From: Aedes albopictus
Lineage: Eukaryota > Arthropoda > Insecta > Diptera > Culicidae
Assembly (NCBI RefSeq): GCF_035046485.1
Contig: NC_085136.1
Coordinates: 162,251,963 to 162,315,962, forward strand
DNA length: 64,000 nt
Reading direction: 5' to 3'
The translations under genes and the position numbers were made by a program. Shown piece after piece: positions 20,914 through 31,036 of the stretch. Positions within the stretch are counted from its first letter, which is position 1, and every line of letters begins with the position of its first letter. The notes beneath the pieces were generated by a model, which saw nothing but the letters and a program-made list of their open reading frames with translations, did no database searches and had not been told where the DNA came from.

Positions 20914-21669
20914 GAGCTACAGAGGAGGTGGCGCGTGGACTCGGAGAATGGCCAGTTCAGATGCAGTACAAGAGGTGGTCCAGGGGTTCGGAGTCGGCTT
21001 CGTAGGTCATACCGGTGCCCTACGGTCGAGATCGACCCTTACAGCGATGAAGTGGCCGCGGAGAGGAAGTCCCGGTAGCGGTGCTGTCGTGGCGTCGGTC
21101 TACTGGGTTGGATCCGAGCCCGTGGTTGGAAAGGGGTCCCCGGAAAGGGTCGGGGCAGGTGGATACCCTGCTGTTAGCAATCTTCTGGTGCAACTGATAG
21201 GGCCTGAAGAGTAGTGATACCCTTCCTTTGCGGGCAGGTCAGATCGGGTTGCACGTGGGCATCAGTTCTTCATGTCTGCAAAGCAGTTGGGCGCGGGCGG
21301 GGTTGACCCTGCCCGCCTTCCGAGGACAAAGGGAGTGGCGAGGACCACTCGGGAAACTGGCTAAGCGCCAGCATGTTACCGTGATGGACTCTCCAGAGCG
21401 AGTCATCGATGTTCGTTGCTGCTAGGTTACGCAGCTAACCTTGAGGGTGCGATGTGCACTAGCCCCTCTCTGAAGCAATACCTTCTTGGTGATTCCGGAG
21501 AGACGTAGGGTTTGGAATGGTTTTAGTGGGTACGAGGAGAGAGTAGTCCTGGCTTTTCTTTTGTTGTAGAAGACGGTCTCAGCCCCACACTACCCTAACC
21601 TTCCTGTTAGGGTGTCTGTTGAGCAGATTATCTCCCTATGGTTTAGAAGAAAAAAAAAGACCTCCGAGC

Positions 21670-22102
21670 ACTTCTACTCGTCGGACATAATGATTAAAGC
21701 GTCGCCCTTTTCTCGCTTTACAGTAGTAGTAGATCCATATGGCTGCTTTTTCAGCTTTTGTTTTCCGCCCTCCCTACCCTGGTAGCTTAAACACAAGGTC
21801 TACTGCTCCATTCAAGCCGGGAATGGCCAGCCTTTTCGGGATCACCCTGCCCAGCCTTCTGGAGTGCCTGGTAGGGCTCGACCCACGGGCTTTATAGCCT
21901 AATTTTCGGGGTTATCATTCTTCTGGCCTTGTGAGTGCCACCGGGTAGCTCGGCTACCTGTGGATTCGAAGGCCTGGATAGACTTTTTAATTTTCAGCTT
22001 CATGGACTCTGTCGCTGCCTCTGTTTCCATGAGCTTGTTCACGGTATTGCTTTTTGCTAACATATACTTCCGAAGTTGTAGCACGTCCTGCTTGAGGTGC
22101 TT
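21670..22102 (-). pseudogene. Possible LINE ORF1 fragment, minus strand
   Basis: The minus strand encodes LKQDVLQLRKYMLAKSNTVN, then ETEAATESMKLKIKKSIQAF and a polar C-terminal part. The pattern looks like the coiled-coil N-terminal part of an R1-type ORF1, but this is a resemblance only. The frame is cut on its upstream side by the MITE at 22103. Downstream (21.67-21.90) there are stops in all frames. Confidence 0.35.
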
Positions 22103-22591
22103 CCCGAGCAGAAGGACAAACCTTACAAATACCATGCGAAGAGCCACATGTGCTCTAATACCTGAAATTGTTATTGCTGCGTTATTCTACGAAATGTTTG
22201 AGAACATCACAATAATAGTTGGAAGTATTTGAGCAGAGTTTAGTATTGATGTAGTATTTGTTGGTTTAGCAGTGAAAATAACCGAAGAACAAGATTTTCT
22301 GTTACATCATGAAGTCATCGAACAAATGAGACATTTAATAACAAGAAATGTTATTAGTTTGTTATTCAATCATTTTGGAATAACAAATACAGCACTTGAA
22401 ATTTTAGGTATGCATTCATTATTGAAATATCAAAACTTGTTATTTTCTAGGCGTTATTTATACAAAATTTTGGTATTCGTTTTTGTTATTTTGCCCCTTA
22501 TTACCACCTAGTGAAGGGCATATCAAGGTATGGTAGTATTTAAGATAAATACCTTGATATGTTATTCACTTGTTATTTTCTTCTCCTCGGG
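22103..22591. mobile_element. CCCGAGCAG MITE, copy 1
   Basis: It starts CCCGAGCAGAAGGACAA and ends TTATTTTCTTCTCCTCGGG, with an AT-rich body full of TTGTTATT and AATAACA boxes in both orientations. The total length of 489 bp is nearly the same as the copy at 36437-36931 (495 bp), which has the same ends. Target duplication is not resolved (TT on each side here). It interrupts the minus-strand ORF1-like fragment. No transposase. Confidence 0.7.
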
Positions 22592-23300
22592 TTGATGATG
22601 TTACTCTTCGAGGACGCGATGTCGAGATCGAATTGTAGTACTACCAGTACTACCTCCTCCTATATCCGCCCTCCTCAACAGAAACCTATCCATCCCGCTC
22701 CTTGTGAAGGGATTAGCCTCACTCACTACTTTCTGCACAAGATGATTTTGGTTTAAGCTTTTTTTGGATTCCCACAAGTAGCCCAGAATACAAGATCGAA
22801 AATGCCAAAGCCCTGAATTAAGGCGGCAAGGAACACATTACTGTGAGGGAAGCCAAGGCTACGTTAACGATCGAGCATGTTTTAAACCCCATCGACCATA
22901 CATCTCTTGGCGTGGCTCGCATGACACTTTGAATTGGGATTCCATGAATGGTGCATTTGTACCCCCGAAACAGGTAGCAACTACACAGCAAGTTTGAGTT
23001 ATTGGTTGAAGATAAATGAACTCTTGTAAGAAACCTCAATTAAATTCTATTCGGTAATGGAAGCTGAACAACTGAAAAACGTTATCTTCTATACAGAACT
23101 TCTCCGAATCTCACTTATTCGCCAACCGCGCTTCGTACATGGCCCAAGAACATTGATTGCATGAAGCTCAACTGGCCGGAATTTTTGTGTTGCAATCTCA
23201 TGCACTCATTCAAACGTATCGTAGTCTGCATCTGTGGAATCAATCAAATTCATCTTACCCTTCATTCCCATGGCAATCGCTTCGTGAGATTTATGTTATT
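22592..23300. other. No gene recognised
   Basis: Low-complexity-free sequence with short ORFs only. Pyrimidine-rich 22640-22720 may continue the LINE 5' region cut by the MITE at 22103. No inverted repeats or tRNA-like boxes found. Confidence 0.4.
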
Positions 23301-23304
23301 TTTA

Positions 23305-23552
23305 AGGGCGGACGGGACGGTCGGGGAAATATCCGCCATTGCTCTGTTGCTACTAAGATGGTAATCTCAGATTCTACTTCATATTTTGCAACAAAAACCT
23401 ATCACTGTATATGCTCACTTGCAGTGCATATGCTGATTGTTTTTCAGCATCTTCAGTGCGATAGAACTCGAGATTACCATCTTCAAAATCGCGAGGCAAA
23501 TTGTTAGAAAGAGAGGCAAGATAGGAAAAATAACACGGCGTCCCGTTTCACC
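23305..23552. mobile_element. Foldback MITE with AAGATGGTAATCTC arms
   Basis: The inner inverted boxes AAGATGGTAATCTC (23353) and GAGATTACCATCTT (23471) are perfect for 14 bp. Outside them the arms continue imperfectly to GGACGGGACGG on the left and CACGGCGTCCCG on the right, giving an element of roughly 250 bp. Its centre contains GTGCATATGCTGATTG. No target duplication identified and no coding capacity. Confidence 0.55.
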
Positions 23553-23633
23553 TTAATGCTCTATACAGCTTTTCGTATTTTATGTATCTTTGTTTTCAAG
23601 AATTTATGTGAGGCTTCTCACGTGTTTGTGTTT

Positions 23634-23680
23634 AGCGAGAGAGAGATAGGGAGAGGGAGAGAGGGAACAGAGAGATACTA
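23634..23680. repeat. GA-rich microsatellite
   Basis: Purine-only stretch of GAGAGA and GGGAGAGG units, a degenerate simple repeat. A polypyrimidine counterpart (TCTCTCTCTCTC) lies at about 26428-26440. No gene nearby. Confidence 0.7.
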
Positions 23681-23844
23681 GTTATACACACACGACGAGT
23701 CTCCCGTTTGTTTCATGGTTCTCTATCCATGTGCTCTTTTCATTCGATACGACGATTGCATTTGATACCGATGGATCACGTTTCAAACGAATAAACTCGG
23801 TATTGCTGCTACCGTAGTGGCGCATAATATGGATTCATCCACGT

Positions 23845-24965
23845 TTAGTACTTCCGAACGGTAATGAGCAACGGCGACGTTGCAAGCAAGCGCCGAAGGT
23901 GGCGTGCTAACAGAGCTGGGAGTATGTGCGGACGATGACAGATATCCAAGACATCCAAGACCTTCAAGAGATTGAGCAGGAGGTTGGCCGGTTGAAAAAC
24001 AACGAAACCGCAGGAGCAGTTCAACTACCAAGCGAGCTTCTAGAATATGGTGGAGCAGCAATGGTGAGAGCATTACACTGGGTCATTACCAAGATCTGGG
24101 AGGAAGAAGTCTTACCGGATGAATGGATGGACGGTATCGTGTGTCCCATCTACAATAAGGGTGATCAGCTATGGCAGATTATGCACGAATACGGATACCC
24201 AGATAACACGATTGATCAGAGCGACGATTTCATCGAGTGATGTGCGTAGTTCGATTGTCAGGGACATTCTGTAGTCCCTTCGAATCTGACAGTGGGTTAC
24301 GGCAAGGTGATGATCTTTCATGCTTACTGTTTAACATTAATCTAGAGGGTGTAATAAGGAGAGCGGGGATAAATACGAACGGTACGATTGTAAAAATACG
24401 CGAACACCGTCTTCAGCCAGAGGCTGTACAGACTAAATGAAACTTAATACTAGACAGGTACAATTTGAAGCTTGGTGACCCTAACTGCACGGCTACGAGG
24501 CTCCACCGGAGGAAATAGTTAGGAAATCGAGCTTACTTTATACTCCGCAGAACTCTACGATCGAACAAAGTTCACTATCACATGAAGTTAACTATTTACA
24601 AAACGCGGATTAGACCTTCACAAAGCACGAACTATACGTGTAGAGAACCAACGTGCCCCTAAAGTTTTTGAACAGAAGGTGTTGCGTACCATCTACGGTG
24701 GATTGTGGAGTTAAGATGAAAGACGGAACGTGGAGAAGGCGAATGTACCACGAGCTGCATAACAACTCGATAAAAATGGTTCTTGAGAATAATCCGACCG
24801 GGACCAGAAGACGTGGTACGCAGTGAGCTAAGGGGGTCGATCAAATGGAACACGATTTGCGGACCCATCGTGCGGGACTGGAGACGCACAGCCATGGACT
24901 GAGTCGAATGGAGACGACTCTTATGTACAGCAGAGGACATCCAGGCCTTAGTCTAGCCAGTAAAG
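23845..24965 (+). pseudogene. RTE-like LINE (subfamily B), internally deleted
   Basis: The plus strand reads LQEIEQEVGRLKNNETAG, QLPSELLEYGG, WVITKIWEEEVLPDEW, then GIVCPIYNKGDQL, after which the central RT is deleted and the sequence resumes at WQIMHEYGYPDN. Later pieces are SDSGLRQGDDLSCLLFN, LEGVIRRAGINTNGT, RRMYHELHNN-like and NPTGTRRRG-like boxes, ending near RGHPGLSLA. It is the same subfamily as the 56.4-61.0 kb element. Missing catalytic palm and multiple shifts make it dead. Confidence 0.85.
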
Positions 24966-24991
24966 TACGAGCACGCAGGGTTGCCGTTCTG

Positions 24992-25420
24992 ACTGTGGAG
25001 ATGTTAAGGAATCACCGGAACACGTCGTTTCCGAACCTTGTTCCGAACGTCCACGGGCAGCAAGCGCCATAAGCGAATAAGATGTGGAGCTAATTGGCTG
25101 TCAGTTGGTTTTCGGGAGAGTTTACTACTTCGGGGAACTGTCTGTCGGAGTAGGCTAGGCCGAGGGTTCCCGGAACTCCGAGTAGAGCGCGCGAACCTGA
25201 AGTATTAAAAGGAACCGGTGTTCTTTGGTAGGAGAGTTCGCTGTTGAAGTGAGGAGATCTATCGCCGGGGACAGCCCGAGTTGTCTGAGTAGAACGAGTG
25301 AGGAGTTGCATTGGAGCTTAGCCGTCAGAGAGCCTGTTAAGTGGAAGCTGTCTTCAAGTTGAAAGTACTTCTAGCGTCGGATAGAGTAGAATCACCGTCG
25401 AGGACTTTCCGAGGTAAGTT
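24992..25420 (+). mobile_element. Possible solo LTR
   Basis: Immediately after the RTE-B end, a GC-richer block begins TGTGGAGATGTTAAGG. It contains a TATA-like AAGTATTAAAAGG at 25199 and a purine-rich leader, and fades near AAATAAAACAGC (25425). The TG start, TATA position and polyadenylation-like hexamer suit an LTR of a copia- or gypsy-type element. I found no CA end with a matching target duplication and no second copy, so this is tentative. Confidence 0.3.
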
Positions 25421-25429
25421 GAAATAAAA

Positions 25430-26925
25430 CAGCACAAATTTAAGTCAATCAAATCCATAATACAACTTGAACCACAAATACAAAAAAAAAATCTATAATA
25501 ATTCTGCATCTCTTCTGCTATCGTTGCAGCCACGGTAGTACCAAAAGGGAATGGGAAAGGTACACGACCATGCTTCCAAGAGAGCCGAGAGAACTGTCAA
25601 ATCATTCCACCCTACTACCACCCCCTAAACGACCGACCCGGCCAAGTAAACATTGAGTTCGTGAATGCAATGTAAACAAGCGACTGCGACTACTACAGCC
25701 CAAGATTTGGTCGTCGTTGGTACATTCTTGATACGGGCTCGCGCACGCCAGTGTATGTTTCGAGGCAATAAGTACAAGGAAAAACATAAATCCGAAGTAC
25801 GACGTCTCACAACCACATCCGCCGCCGTGCCAATGGAACAAGAAAATCCACATACACTACATGCATGGCTGTGAGAGATACATATGTACACAAACATAAT
25901 TTAATAAAAATAAAGTAATCATAAATTCCTTAAAAAATAAATTGAATTATTTGTTATGTGTATGATATAATTCAATAAACTTTATAATGAAAAAGGATTT
26001 CCAATTAAAGTAAAATGTTTAAGTGATGAGGTGGGGTTCGGAGTTTGGGTTTGGGCATGAGTCGAACAGGAGTCGCAGAGATAGCGGATAGGAAGGTAGG
26101 GAGTGATCCATTAAATTGTTGCAACTGGCGGAAATTGGGTTGCCTTCCGAGAGCGCATCAGTCAAACGAATAGAAGTAGCAGCGAGAGAGAGTGTGAGGC
26201 CAGGGGTCAAGCTAAATTGGCCGAAGCGAGCGGGTCGAGGGGTGGATGCATGCTCTTGCGGGCGCGCGCGATGGTGGTATTGTATGGCATTATAACGTCA
26301 TGTATAGCAAGCAAAAATGTGCACTGGAATGAGGTAAAATACACGATAACTAAACTTTACAGGTTGTTGCTGGAGTGTTAATCTGATTTGTTTACTTGTT
26401 TGCTTAGCACGATTTTTCTCCCTCTTTGTCTCTCTCTCTCTCTTGCTTTGGTTTGTCGTTGATAATATGAGAAAATCGGTTGTGTCGTGATGCCCAAGGA
26501 TCGGAGTGGGAAATGATTCGTTAATGAAAACATGTCAGTCAGATTGTTTATTCAGCTTTTCCGTTGGTTTCAATTTTGTCATTGAACTTCTACAGTTTCA
26601 GACGTTCAAGAACCCTTTGGTATAAGGTACATTTCAAATATCAGGTTATATAATATAGAAACATCATTTTATGATTTTTATGATGGTCAAAATATCAGTT
26701 TTTTATGACTTTTACAATGTTGAACCATAACGACAATACTTTTTTTTATATTTTTTAACGAAGGTTTAACTTTTTTTACATAACATATCAACAAATTTAA
26801 AATCTTCTTCAAGTCGTTTTTAGCTGCATTTTATTGAAAATTTTAAATTTCATGCTCATATACGTATGGAATGACCATGCGTCTCCATCACTTTAAAAAT
26901 GCCGTTTATTTATTTTTTATATATG
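25430..26925. other. No gene recognised
   Basis: Mixed unique-looking sequence. It contains a few ORFs of 60-90 codons on both strands with no domain, a GC-rich spot (GGGCGCGCGCGATGG near 26260) and a CT-microsatellite at 26420-26440. No SINE boxes, LINE motifs or long inverted repeats were seen. This could be ordinary intergenic or intronic DNA. Confidence 0.4.
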
Positions 26926-27247
26926 TACTAGAGTGGGTCAACGTTGTATGGAGAAACTTTGAATTTGATCGTATCAACCCGGAACAAAACTTTTTCAATC
27001 TATATTAGCGTTCAAAACAACTGTGTCAAATTTGGGAGCGATTGGTTGCGTCCCCGTATTCCGCATTGCGTTTGAAATTTGTATGGAAGTTAGTATGGGA
27101 AAACGCAGTTTTTTTGCATTTTACTCATAAGTTGAATTCTTTTTTCTAATACCATGTACCTAATGACGTTAAAGTATAGCCTTTAATATGACGAAAAACT
27201 TTTTCATACAAATTTCAAACGTAATGCAAAATACGGGGAAGCAACCA

Positions 27248-27295
27248 TACATTTATTTGTTCAACATCATTAAGACAAGACATAACACAGCGCAA
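27248..27295 (-). mobile_element. RTE-A 3' tail
   Basis: The sequence TACATTTATTTGTTCAACAT through AAGACAAGACATAA matches 59394-59430, where it forms the 3' end of the minus-strand subfamily A LINE. Only the last 45 or so bases are here, consistent with a severely 5'-truncated insertion into the foldback element. No poly(A): the family appears to end in an AAATAAATGTAT-type tail. Confidence 0.7.
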
Positions 27296-27585
27296 CATTT
27301 TTTTGTCTCAAGAGCAAACTTATGTGTCTCCGAAGGATTTTGGGCCGCTGAATCCGAATCCGGGCTCAGATTTGCTCCAACACGTCACAATTTTGAGCTA
27401 TACCTCAATTTATAGAACAAAATATGCGATTTTGGGCTTTTTTGACTGCAGGCCATTAAGCTTGGAAATATTTTTTTAAGCAATCAAAAGGTTAATTGGT
27501 CAATTATCATCTAAATTAACGATTCATGCAAAATATTTCGTTTGACCTAATCAAATTTTATAGATTTAAGCATTTTATGTTAGTA

Positions 27586-28502
27586 AGGACTGTTCATTAA
27601 AGAAAGTGGACATCTGTTTTCCAATAGTTTAGAGTTAAAACTAAACAAAAAATTGTGAATTTTTGCTCAGTGTGTAAAAACATTGTTCACTCCGGCAACA
27701 CATTCAAAGAAAACGGAAAAAAGTGAGAAATTTTGAGCGATGGGTTGGATTAGCTTAGCGACTATCAGATAAATTCTGCACAAATGGTGTTCCAAAAAGT
27801 TGTCGTTTCGAGAATTGGCATACTAGTACACTTCCGGTACCGCAATTTTTCAACGCTGAGCAGGGGACAGATGTGCTGGATGATATAGAGTACATCACAA
27901 CCGAAAAATTTGAGAAAAAGTTTTGGGTGTGGCTAGCAAATTGTTCATGCGGCTTAAACAGTTCTTCGTATTTCACAACAGGAACGATCAACGGTGAAAA
28001 TAACATAAAGGAATGCATCAAAAAACGACTTCTACCCATCTATCGAAAATATACGGATCCTCCATTGTTTTGGCCGGATCTGGCATCCGCTCATTACGTT
28101 TCTTCTACACTAAAGATGCTCAAGACGGAAAAAGTCGATTTTGTCGAAAAATGGCAAAATCCGTCAAACTTTCCTGAACTGCGTCCTGTGAAAAGATACT
28201 GGACTATAATTAAGCTGCATCTCAAGAAAGATGTAAGAGAAGTAAGTTCTGTAGATTGCTCCAACAAAGTTTGGTCTGCGGCACAACGAAAGCTTACGGA
28301 GAAAGTTGTGCAGAATCTAATGGGAGGTGTCAAGAGGAAAGTCCGAGCGTTCTTCAGAAATGCGAAGTAAATGTCCAAACTCTCGTTAATTCGGTCACAT
28401 GTATGTTGATTGTATTAAATAAAAAATAAACTTATGAATTTGTTCGAAAATAAATATTTTCTATTGAAAAACAGGTGTCCACTTTCTTTAATGAACAGTC
28501 CT
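27586..28502 (+). mobile_element. ITm (Tc1/mariner) transposon
   Basis: A 917-bp element whose inverted ends read AGGACTGTTCATTAAAGAAA, followed by GTGGACA on both sides. TA flanks it at 27584-27585 and 28503-28504. It encodes most of a transposase catalytic domain on the plus strand. It inserted into the large foldback element. The length is short of the usual 1.2-1.3 kb, because the transposase N-terminal DNA-binding part is missing. Confidence 0.88.
27819..28370 (+). pseudogene. ITm transposase catalytic domain, N-terminally deleted
   Basis: The frame opens upstream of 27873 (LPVPQFFNAEQGTDVLDD); the GTG at 27873 is not a true start. Catalytic signatures remain: VLDDIEYI (first Asp), LFWPDLASAHY (second Asp) and SNFPELRPVKRYW (Glu). 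Between them lies CSCGLNSSSYFTTGTING. The C-terminus, VVQNLMGGVKRKVRAFFRN, is intact to TAA at 28368. The paired-type helix-turn-helix DNA-binding region is absent. This family cuts and pastes DNA at TA sites. The copy keeps DDE residues but cannot be complete. Confidence 0.85.
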
Positions 28503-29105
28503 TAGTACGTAAGGAACATATTAGAATCCTTATTACTGAACACATGTTCCATTATTGGAATGATAATGCTGTTTGTTTTCTATAAGAAAGAAATTTCTAA
28601 GAAAGCAAAACAGAAACTGTATCAAAATCGATACTTCCCTCAATGGCAATTGTCCCTCAATGGCAATTGCGTAATGCGACATGCACTACACTAAGGATAC
28701 GGGTAATGTCACAATAGATCTAAAAACTGGTCGCAGTGACAAACCCGAACAGGAATAAAAGAAATGACGTTAAACTATAGCCTAGGATATGACGAAAAAC
28801 TGTTTCATACAAATTTCAATGGCATTGCGGAAAACTGGGAAGCAACCAATCGCTCCCAAAGTTTGCACAGTTTCTTTGGACGCTAAAATGAATCGAAAAA
28901 GCTTTGTTCCGATAAATCGACTTTGTTGACCCAGTCTAATATGTACAGCCATGGGCTACTGGGTGAGCTCCAGTTAGTTAAAAAATACCAGAGAACTCGT
29001 CTGCTGCAGAGTGATAATCTTCCAAGAATTGCTTCAGGCATCCCTTTGATTGTGCGAAATTGGTCAGAAAACCATTTGCCAGAATGTATTATTTGCCAGA
29101 ATACT

Positions 29106-29214
29106 ATTTGCCCGATAGTACCATTTGCCAGAATGTACCAATCCCCAGAATTTAACATTAAATATTAAATTCTGGGGATTGGTACATTCTGGCAAATGGT
29201 ACTTTCGGGCAAAT
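29106..29214. repeat. 109-bp near-perfect palindrome
   Basis: Fifty-base arms beginning ATTTGCCCGATAGTACC and ending GGTACTTTCGGGCAAAT flank a centre of CATTAAATAT. The arms are built of a repeated TTGCCAGAATGTACC-like word that resembles the 16-bp tandem units at 35.14-35.30 kb. No coding capacity. It could be a tiny foldback element or a head-to-head junction of two tandem arrays. Confidence 0.8.
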
Positions 29215-29215
29215 A

Positions 29216-29705
29216 TAAATTTTCTCCATTTTCAAAGAATTAATTGAAACTAAAGATGTGATTGTGAGAATTTGGTGGATATATTTCAGTCCATTAACAT
29301 AAAAAAATGTCGTCAGTTTTAATCCTTAACAATAACTCAATAGTTTCACTGCTAGGATGATCTCTTGGTTTGTTTCGGTAAAGGACGATTAGGGCTATAA
29401 TAACGAAAACCACTGGAAATGATTCACGTATAGTTATTGAGCAAAGAGAAAATCGATGAAGAGAAATCGGTCATTGCAGATACGCCTGTATGATACTAAG
29501 CGCAAGACTTCGATGTAGCAAGGCATAGGTCCACAAACATCTGGTATGGTGAAAATACTGCTGACCAAAGTCCATTAGGCCGAATGGTTAATGAGTAGAA
29601 TGATGATCAAGAAAGATCAAGAATCGCAATTCAGTGAGTATAAAACAGAAATCGGAACGGTTTTTTAAATTTGTTCGGTTTTCCAATAATTAGCTGATAC
29701 TTCTA
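29216..29705. other. No gene recognised
   Basis: AT-rich sequence. A single GTCCATTAGGCCGAATGGTTA at 29570-29590 is a stray unit of the TTCGGCCTAATGACCA tandem repeat found at 37.25 kb. Nothing else supported. Confidence 0.45.
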
Positions 29706-29709
29706 CAAT

Positions 29710-30050
29710 ATTAATATTGCCTTATTGTTTTACCGTAATCAACAATTTAGAGAGTTTTTCCGGCTCGTTCCGGCAGTCGTTCAATTACCAGTAATCAACA
29801 ATTAATGTCAAAATCTAATCTTACTAACTAAGCAGAACAGCCTATGTTTAAAAGAAGGCAAAACTCACTAGTTGAACATCAACGGTTTCGGTGCAAAAAA
29901 AGCTATTTTTCTACAACGAAACTATTCTCTCTCGTTCAAATAGTGAATTTTTCCTTCTTCTAAACACAGGCTGTTCTTTCTAGTTTCATTGTTAGACTAG
30001 TTTTTGGCATAAATTGTTGATTATGTAAAACCATAAAGCAATATTGGTAT
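29710..30050. mobile_element. Foldback element with TAATCAACAATT arms
   Basis: The outer arms contain GTAATCAACAATTT (29737) and AAATTGTTGATTA (30011), extending outward through ATTGCCTTAT/ATAAAGCAAT. The inner arms carry GAACAGCCTATGTTTAAAAG and its inverted, slightly diverged partner ending AGGCTGTTC. The same inner arm recurs at 36.95-37.08 kb, where a MITE interrupts it. Length is about 340 bp. No transposase. Confidence 0.6.
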
Positions 30051-30054
30051 AGCG

Positions 30055-31018
30055 GAACAAATATTTAGTTTATTTAAAAAATATAACAGATGTTTAACCC
30101 GTGTATAGTTCCTATATTTGGAAGAAGGAAAGATTCATGGATAAAATGCAGTAGCTCCAACTTGAACAATTATTTTAAAAGAAAAAAGTAGAAAACGAAA
30201 AAAATATGATATTCTTGTTTATCGACCGAATTCTATTAATAACTTGATGATTTCGTGGCTATATCGGTCATCGAATGCGTGAAACTTCTGCCGTGCGACC
30301 TGTGCTTTTAAACAGATCGGCTTGGTTGGTAGTTCATACCACCTTACCAAGACTGGCAAAAGTTTCAGGCACCCGACTGCCTATGTATTGTTCTGTTTTC
30401 ATAACAAATTCTATCGATCGGTAGCTTTTTCGGAATTCGTACTCCGTTCATAGGGGTATGCCTATATCGCGGCGTGTTCTTCTTATTAGCTTTTTCGATC
30501 TTATAGGATAGAACACTTTTCTTTTTAAGCCAAAGTTGAAGCCTGTGAACAAAAATGTAGTTTATTTGTGTTATGCTTACCTGGATTTTTCCCTCCAGCA
30601 CCTGTATACCGATAACTGTAGAATCCTGAAACAAGGAAAAGTAGGCCAAAAAGCTACCGCGCGACTAAATCACATTGTAAGTAGATACCAATAGAGATAC
30701 CATGTGATAGTTAATTGAAGGAGCATTATGCAATTCCAAAATTAGCATCCGTGCGACGAACACCGATTAGGGTAACGGTCCCAAGTATCATCCAACGTGG
30801 TCGAATCATTCGGACAAGAAATCGTGGTAGAGGAAACCACTTAATTATGAGTAGTATTAAGATAAGTTATGTAAGAAAAATATTTAATTATTGCGTTTAA
30901 TAAATTGCAGTTTATGCATCGCTGTAAATAAAACGGCTGCTACAAAAACCGGTTTCCCTCGAGGGAACAGCCTTAAAAATTAAGTGACACCCGCGAAGTG
31001 ATTCCCGCGTTGTGAAGA
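30055..31018 (+). other. Upstream region of the BEL element, 5' LTR not resolved
   Basis: This stretch should hold the 5' LTR and leader of the BEL/Pao element whose gag starts at 31037. A candidate polyadenylation-like AAATAAAACGG lies at 30928 and a GC-rich leader (GTGACACCCGCGAAG) near 30984. I could not match it to the sequence after 34715, so no LTR pair is claimed. ORFs here show no domain. Confidence 0.3.
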
Positions 31019-31036
31019 GTGTCAACCTGCAGCAAG

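Larger units (their letters stand above)
16708..21657 (+). mobile_element. R1-group LINE, decayed, 5' region to poly(A)-like tail
   Basis: A single plus-strand LINE remnant with the R1-type order: 5' region (16.71-17.45 kb), ORF1 with zinc knuckle (17.45-18.26), EN-RT linker (18.40-18.95), RT (19.5-20.36), C-terminal CCHC domain (20.39-20.91) and 3' UTR to AGAAGAAAAAAAAAG at 21645-21659. Frameshifts and stops are frequent. The endonuclease core is missing. Insertions: an ACAGATTT-rich stretch at 17795-17945 and the nested MITEs at 19052-19469. The 3' UTR reappears reversed at 63.08-63.42 kb. Confidence 0.8.
26929..28940. mobile_element. Large foldback element with long inverted arms
   Basis: The left arm (26929-27060) and right arm (about 28835-28940) are inverted copies over about 110 bp, starting CTAGAGTGGGTCAAC and ending GTTGACCCAGTCTA. 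Both contain GGGAGCGATTGGTTGC. A further inner box, ATGACGTTAAA followed by ATATGACGAAAAACT, occurs in the same orientation at 27166 and 28768. The space between holds an RTE-A 3' tail (27248-27295) and the ITm transposon (27586-28502), so the host element was shorter. No own transposase. Confidence 0.65.

Noticed and set aside
23757..23840. Possible RNase H fragment (FDTDGSR) upstream of RTE-B
   Set aside because: Only a seven-residue resemblance in one frame; too short to support.
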